Assembly (NCBI GenBank): GCA_033807775.1
Contig: CM066313.1
Location: forward strand, 61,054,484 to 61,118,483
Direction: 5' to 3'
DNA: 64,000 bases
DNA from: Saussurea involucrata
Lineage: Eukaryota > Streptophyta > Magnoliopsida > Asterales > Asteraceae
The notes beneath the pieces were generated by a model. It was not told the DNA's origin. It did not search any database and saw only the letters and a list, made by a program, of their open reading frames with translations. Position 1 is the stretch's first letter. Each line of letters opens with the position of its first letter. Positions 60,624 to 64,000 of the stretch are shown here, piece after piece. Position numbers and translations under genes: made by a program.

Positions 60624-61700
60624 CTGACAAACCGGCTTTTCAAGCAAGATCGTCAGATTGTCATCTTCAGCGACGCTGTTGCCTTTGCCTTTCTCAGCTC
60701 CAGAGGCTGAGGGCTTTGTCTTTGTCTGCTCCCCTGAAGGTTCATTTATCGAGATTCCCTTAAGAACTTTGATCCTCGGAGCAGGTTTGACGATAAAGAA
60801 GTCATCGTCATCTTCGTCATCATCATCATCATTCTTTGGAGAAGAGGATGGTTCATTATCAGGGATGTCGACGGCTTCATCATCTTCTGCTTCGGATTCG
60901 GTTTTATCAGCTTCTTCTTCGAGTTGCTCCCCCTCAGATACAGAGGCGAGCTTCTCGGTTTCCTCAGGGTTTTCATCTCCCTGAGGTCCAGCGGTGGTTT
61001 CTTCAGCATCCTTCTTCTCTCCCCTGATAGATTCATCATGGGAAAGGTCTTCAGCGCTCTTGGAGAGATCTTCAACGCTCTTCTCCCCCTCTTTCTCATG
61101 ATGAGTGGGGGAGGAATGGGTTGACTCAGCAGCGTTGGTAGGTTCTCTGTCTTCTTGGCCAGAGATACCTATACAAACTTCAATCTTTGCTATTCTGTCT
61201 TGAAGGCCAGAAATAGCAGGATTGATCTTCTCCAGCTCAGTGCGATCCGCCGCTGTGAAATTGTCAGATGCAGGGACAGGAGCAGGGGCAGGAGCAGGAG
61301 TATTCGCTTTCTGTAGTAGCTGCTCGATCATCGATTTCATCGAACTAACATCGGTCTTTTACAGAGCCTAAGTCAGTCTTTACAGTAGACATATCTCCCT
61401 CTAGTTGTCCAACCGATGTCTTCAGCGTTGTGACCTCGCTGGACATGGATGAAACTGAATTTTTGAGAGAGGTGTAGTCTGTATAGATGTCAGCGAGCAC
61501 CTTGGCGAAGTCGCTGAGAGTTTTATCAACCTGCTTCATGTCATCTGTGGAAGCCTTCTTCTCCACCACCGTTGTCAGCTTTGTAAGATTCTCTCCAGCG
61601 TTTGTTACAGCTGTAGAGTTATTTGAAAGAGTGGTGGTGAGACCTGTCAGCTTTGTCTCCACGGACTTCAGAGAGGCGTTGATGTCTCCCAAATTAGGAC

Positions 61701-61781
61701 CTGTAACATATAAGAACTTGTGAACATAGGAAAGCTCAGAAGTTTGGGGTTTAGTGAAAGTGTTTATGGGTTGGTGTGTAC
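61701..61781 (-). other. Candidate short intron in env-like gene
   Basis: Minus strand CTGCAG|GTACAC to ATGTTACAG|GTCC, 81 bp and T-rich before the acceptor. Its length is a multiple of three and it has no stop, so the ORF is open either way. Confidence 0.45.
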
Positions 61782-63276
61782 CTGCAGGAGGATTGATGAA
61801 CTCGTCAAAATTACGGGTTCCTGAAAAATGTTCCATGTCATCTTCAAAAGTGCCCATGGATTGTCCTGCAGGTCCTGTCTTCATCATTTCTGGAGTATCA
61901 ACTTTAGGTTCTGTAGAAATGATGGCAGCTCCAGCGAGAACTGGAGGAGAGACCAAATGAGTAGAGGGAGGAGCGAAGGATAAGAATGGAGGTTGGGTTC
62001 TGAGTTCAGCGTTGGATTCGCTGAGAAGCACTTCATCAGTCTTTTGAGAGACTAAAGGAGGTTGGGTAGGTTCCAAGTTTGTAACCTCAGCGTTTAGAGA
62101 CGCTGAAGTTGGGATGGAATGGATGGGTTGTTCAGGTGTGGCAGAGCGTACCACTGAACGTTCCTTCAGCTCTGCAGAAAGAGCTGAGGAGTCTTCAGCA
62201 TGAGATTGCTGGGGTTGCTCCTTTGTTTTCTTGATCCTTTTAGAACCAAGTGGGGTAGATGATTGTTTCCTTTTCTTAGAAGGAGAGGAGTTTGTGGCCA
62301 GGGTATCAGCGATGGGTATTGTCGCTGAAGGAGCCACATAAGTAGAAGAAGAAGGGTTGAGAAGAGTTAAAAGGGTAGAAAGACGTACCTCATTTTCAAC
62401 TGGTTTGAAGTCAAGTACCTTAGGGCCAACCTGAGAGAGTTTCAGGTCACCCTCTTGCGGGTAGCTGTCCTTCAGGCCATATTGGAAGATGGCGCTGATG
62501 AATCGGGGGTAAGGAACCCATGGAGGTCTGTCAGTGGCAGAGTCTACTCTTTGCACCAAGTCATCATAGATAAGAGATGCCCAGTCAATGTGTAGACCTT
62601 TCAGCAGAGCGTATCCCATTGCTTGCTGAGGTTGAGCGGCTTGGTCAGAGGAGCCGGTCTTGGCCGTCATGCAGCTGATTAAGTGAGCGAAGATGAAGTT
62701 CATCTCGCTGGGCATTTTCGACTTCTTCAGCAGGGTCAGCTTCTTCTCGGGCTCCTTGTCTCTGCGAATTTCCCATACATAGCCCATTGCATCGAAAAAT
62801 GCAATAAGAGCTTCTTTGTCAGCGAGTTTCTTATGGTCAGAGAAAGGAACAAAAGGCTTTTCTTTTGTAGCGTTGGAAAAGTTCAGAGCTTTGCGAATGA
62901 TGGCAGGTGTGATCTTTATCGTGCCATACTCAGTATCGCTGAGGATACAATCAATTGTTTGGAGGGATCTTTGGCGGACGGTAACTGAGAATGTCTGGCA
63001 GTGTACCAGAACTGGGATAGTAGTAGCTGACTTGCAGGAGGTGAGATGGTCAGGGCTGTTGAAATGCAGCAATTCTTTAGGAAATTCACAGCATCTTTCA
63101 GATGTGTGACTTGCTTTCGAGGAGGAAACTCGAGAAGCGCAGAAAGGTTGTTCGTTTTGGTCCAATCTAGCTGTTCCAGAGTGAACTTAACCTGAGGAGC
63201 CTTGATAAATTCCACTTCCTCAGAATCAGCGGAGATGTTCTCAGCGGTAGCAGGAATGTCAGACGATGCCATTTCT

Positions 63277-63672
63277 CTGTATTATCAGTTCAACCAAAGA
63301 TGTTAACAAATAAGAATTATCTTAATGTGGAAAGATTTTCCATTAAGATGGTTCAAATTTTATCCATTTCATTCAGACACAAATGTCTTAATGAAGATTA
63401 GGGTTTTTCTTGATTTTAAGAAACGAAACGTAAAACCCATTTATTCTTGTTATCCAGTTTTCTATGAAAAAATAGATTCTGGAAACGAATGAAGAACAAG
63501 TTTAAGATTTTTGCATTTAAACTTGAAGAACAACCATGAAATGGTTGTGTTCATAAAACCATGAAAGAAAATGATTTCATTTTTAAGAAGTTCTTTTGTT
63601 TGATCTTGTTAAAACAAGGAAAAGATCGGAAACAATTTATACGCATTCGGTAATAAATAAGAACATATTAAC
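63277..63672 (-). other. Candidate 5' leader intron of env-like gene
   Basis: Minus strand ATCAAG|GTTAAT to GATAATACAG, ending five bases before the ATG. Upstream, TATATAAATAAA at about 63795-63806 could be its TATA box. The remaining edge (63807-64000) shows no gene. Confidence 0.35.
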
Positions 63673-64000
63673 CTTGATGTTTGATGAAGAAAATGATGAA
63701 CAGTTCTTGAAGGTTTTGAGAGCACAAATGCAATAGTGATTCTTTCTTGCGGAGGAAGATTGTTCGCGTAAAAGAAAAATATAAACCACGAGTTTATTTA
63801 TATAGAGAGATTAGAGAGAGAAAATCTTGAGGGGGAAAAGATTTTCATCATGACACGGACACGTGTTTGCATTTGATTGGAAGTTTGAACGAGACGTGCA
63901 AACGTGTGTCAGAAAGAGAAAACGTGCCGGGGTTTATCCGTTGCAATGACGTCAAAACTGTCCTTTCATATTCTTTTAGGATGTCTCTGAGGTTTTGAAA

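Larger units (their letters stand above)
59366..63272 (-). pseudogene. Sirevirus env-like gene with candidate introns, frameshifted
   Basis: ATG at 63272 starts MASSDIPATAENISADSEE. A 1-base break near 63000 moves the reading to the frame running to 61345, with AKTGSSDQ and a Pro/Ser/Thr-rich middle. A Ser/Thr/Lys coiled-coil region at about 61700-61345 meets a second break in an A-run near 61352. The third frame (61340-60624, very acidic) ends at a donor CAG|GTACAC. Joining it to an acceptor at 60485 restores phase to the last frame ending at 59366, which has a Lys/Arg/Glu-rich helical part and a proline run (CVDIPPPPPPLE). The + strand element at 1664-6559 has the same order of parts. Function in plants is unknown. 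Only the boundaries are described here; no repaired product is given. Confidence 0.65.
57988..64000 (-). mobile_element. Sirevirus-type Copia, minus strand, 3' part
   Basis: Inserted in the Gypsy RT after TAAAG. Reading leftward on the minus strand: an AT-rich spacer with a candidate TATA box, the env-like gene (63272-59366), polypurine tract and 3' LTR (58958-57988). Pol lies beyond the right edge. CAGCG/CGCTG words recur in the LTR and env-like region. Confidence 0.85.

Noticed and set aside
62325..62388. Another intron in the right env-like gene (GTACGT...TTCAG)
   Set aside because: At 64 bp it is short for a plant intron, and the ORF is open across it. The evidence is too weak to list.

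Overview
The window is plant nuclear DNA: AT-rich, with spliced genes and dense nested transposable elements. No prokaryotic gene organisation is visible. The wording of the Sirevirus-type RT/RNase H at the left edge and the two-exon Harbinger ORF1 resemble copies common in Asteraceae. A eudicot, perhaps a composite, is therefore likely; this is inference and no species call is made.

Layout: (1) 1-7436, the 3' part of a Sirevirus-type Copia element on the + strand: broken RT/RNase H, a long env-like region and the 3' LTR. (2) 7437-10317, a Tork-like Copia gag-pol lacking its 5' LTR and breaking off inside RT. (3) 10577-12890 and 14640-29485, the two arms of a large inverted duplication holding the 5' half of a host gene, recognised as the CXXC zinc-binding protein CZIB (C1orf123/DUF866 family). 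The left arm is a truncated pseudogene. The right arm continues into a four-exon gene at 15347-49251. (4) Its second intron is 30.7 kb and holds two head-to-head Helitrons (17530-27180), a Harbinger element carrying only the Myb-like ORF1 (27320-29310), and an 18-kb compound Copia (29542-47549). (5) After the last CZIB exon come a short Helitron, a minus-strand Copia, a Gypsy element inside it, and a minus-strand Sirevirus-type element inside the Gypsy that runs off the right edge.

The compound Copia is a nest with history. A 4.76-kb Copia (LTRs 197/200 bp, TSD TTTAT) was invaded in its integrase by a gag-only Sirevirus-like element with 1.3-kb LTRs (TSD GGTAT). A 7.6-kb block from the outer transcription-start region to a point just before the inner 3' LTR TATA box was then duplicated in tandem.

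The only host gene recognised is CZIB. It has one apparent 1-bp deletion in exon 3 and an altered stretch in exon 2, so it is either a young pseudogene or carries sequence errors. All other coding regions belong to transposons, and most are broken. The two CZIB arms act as each other's empty-site control and confirm most insertion boundaries. No CRISPR array, rRNA or tRNA gene was seen.
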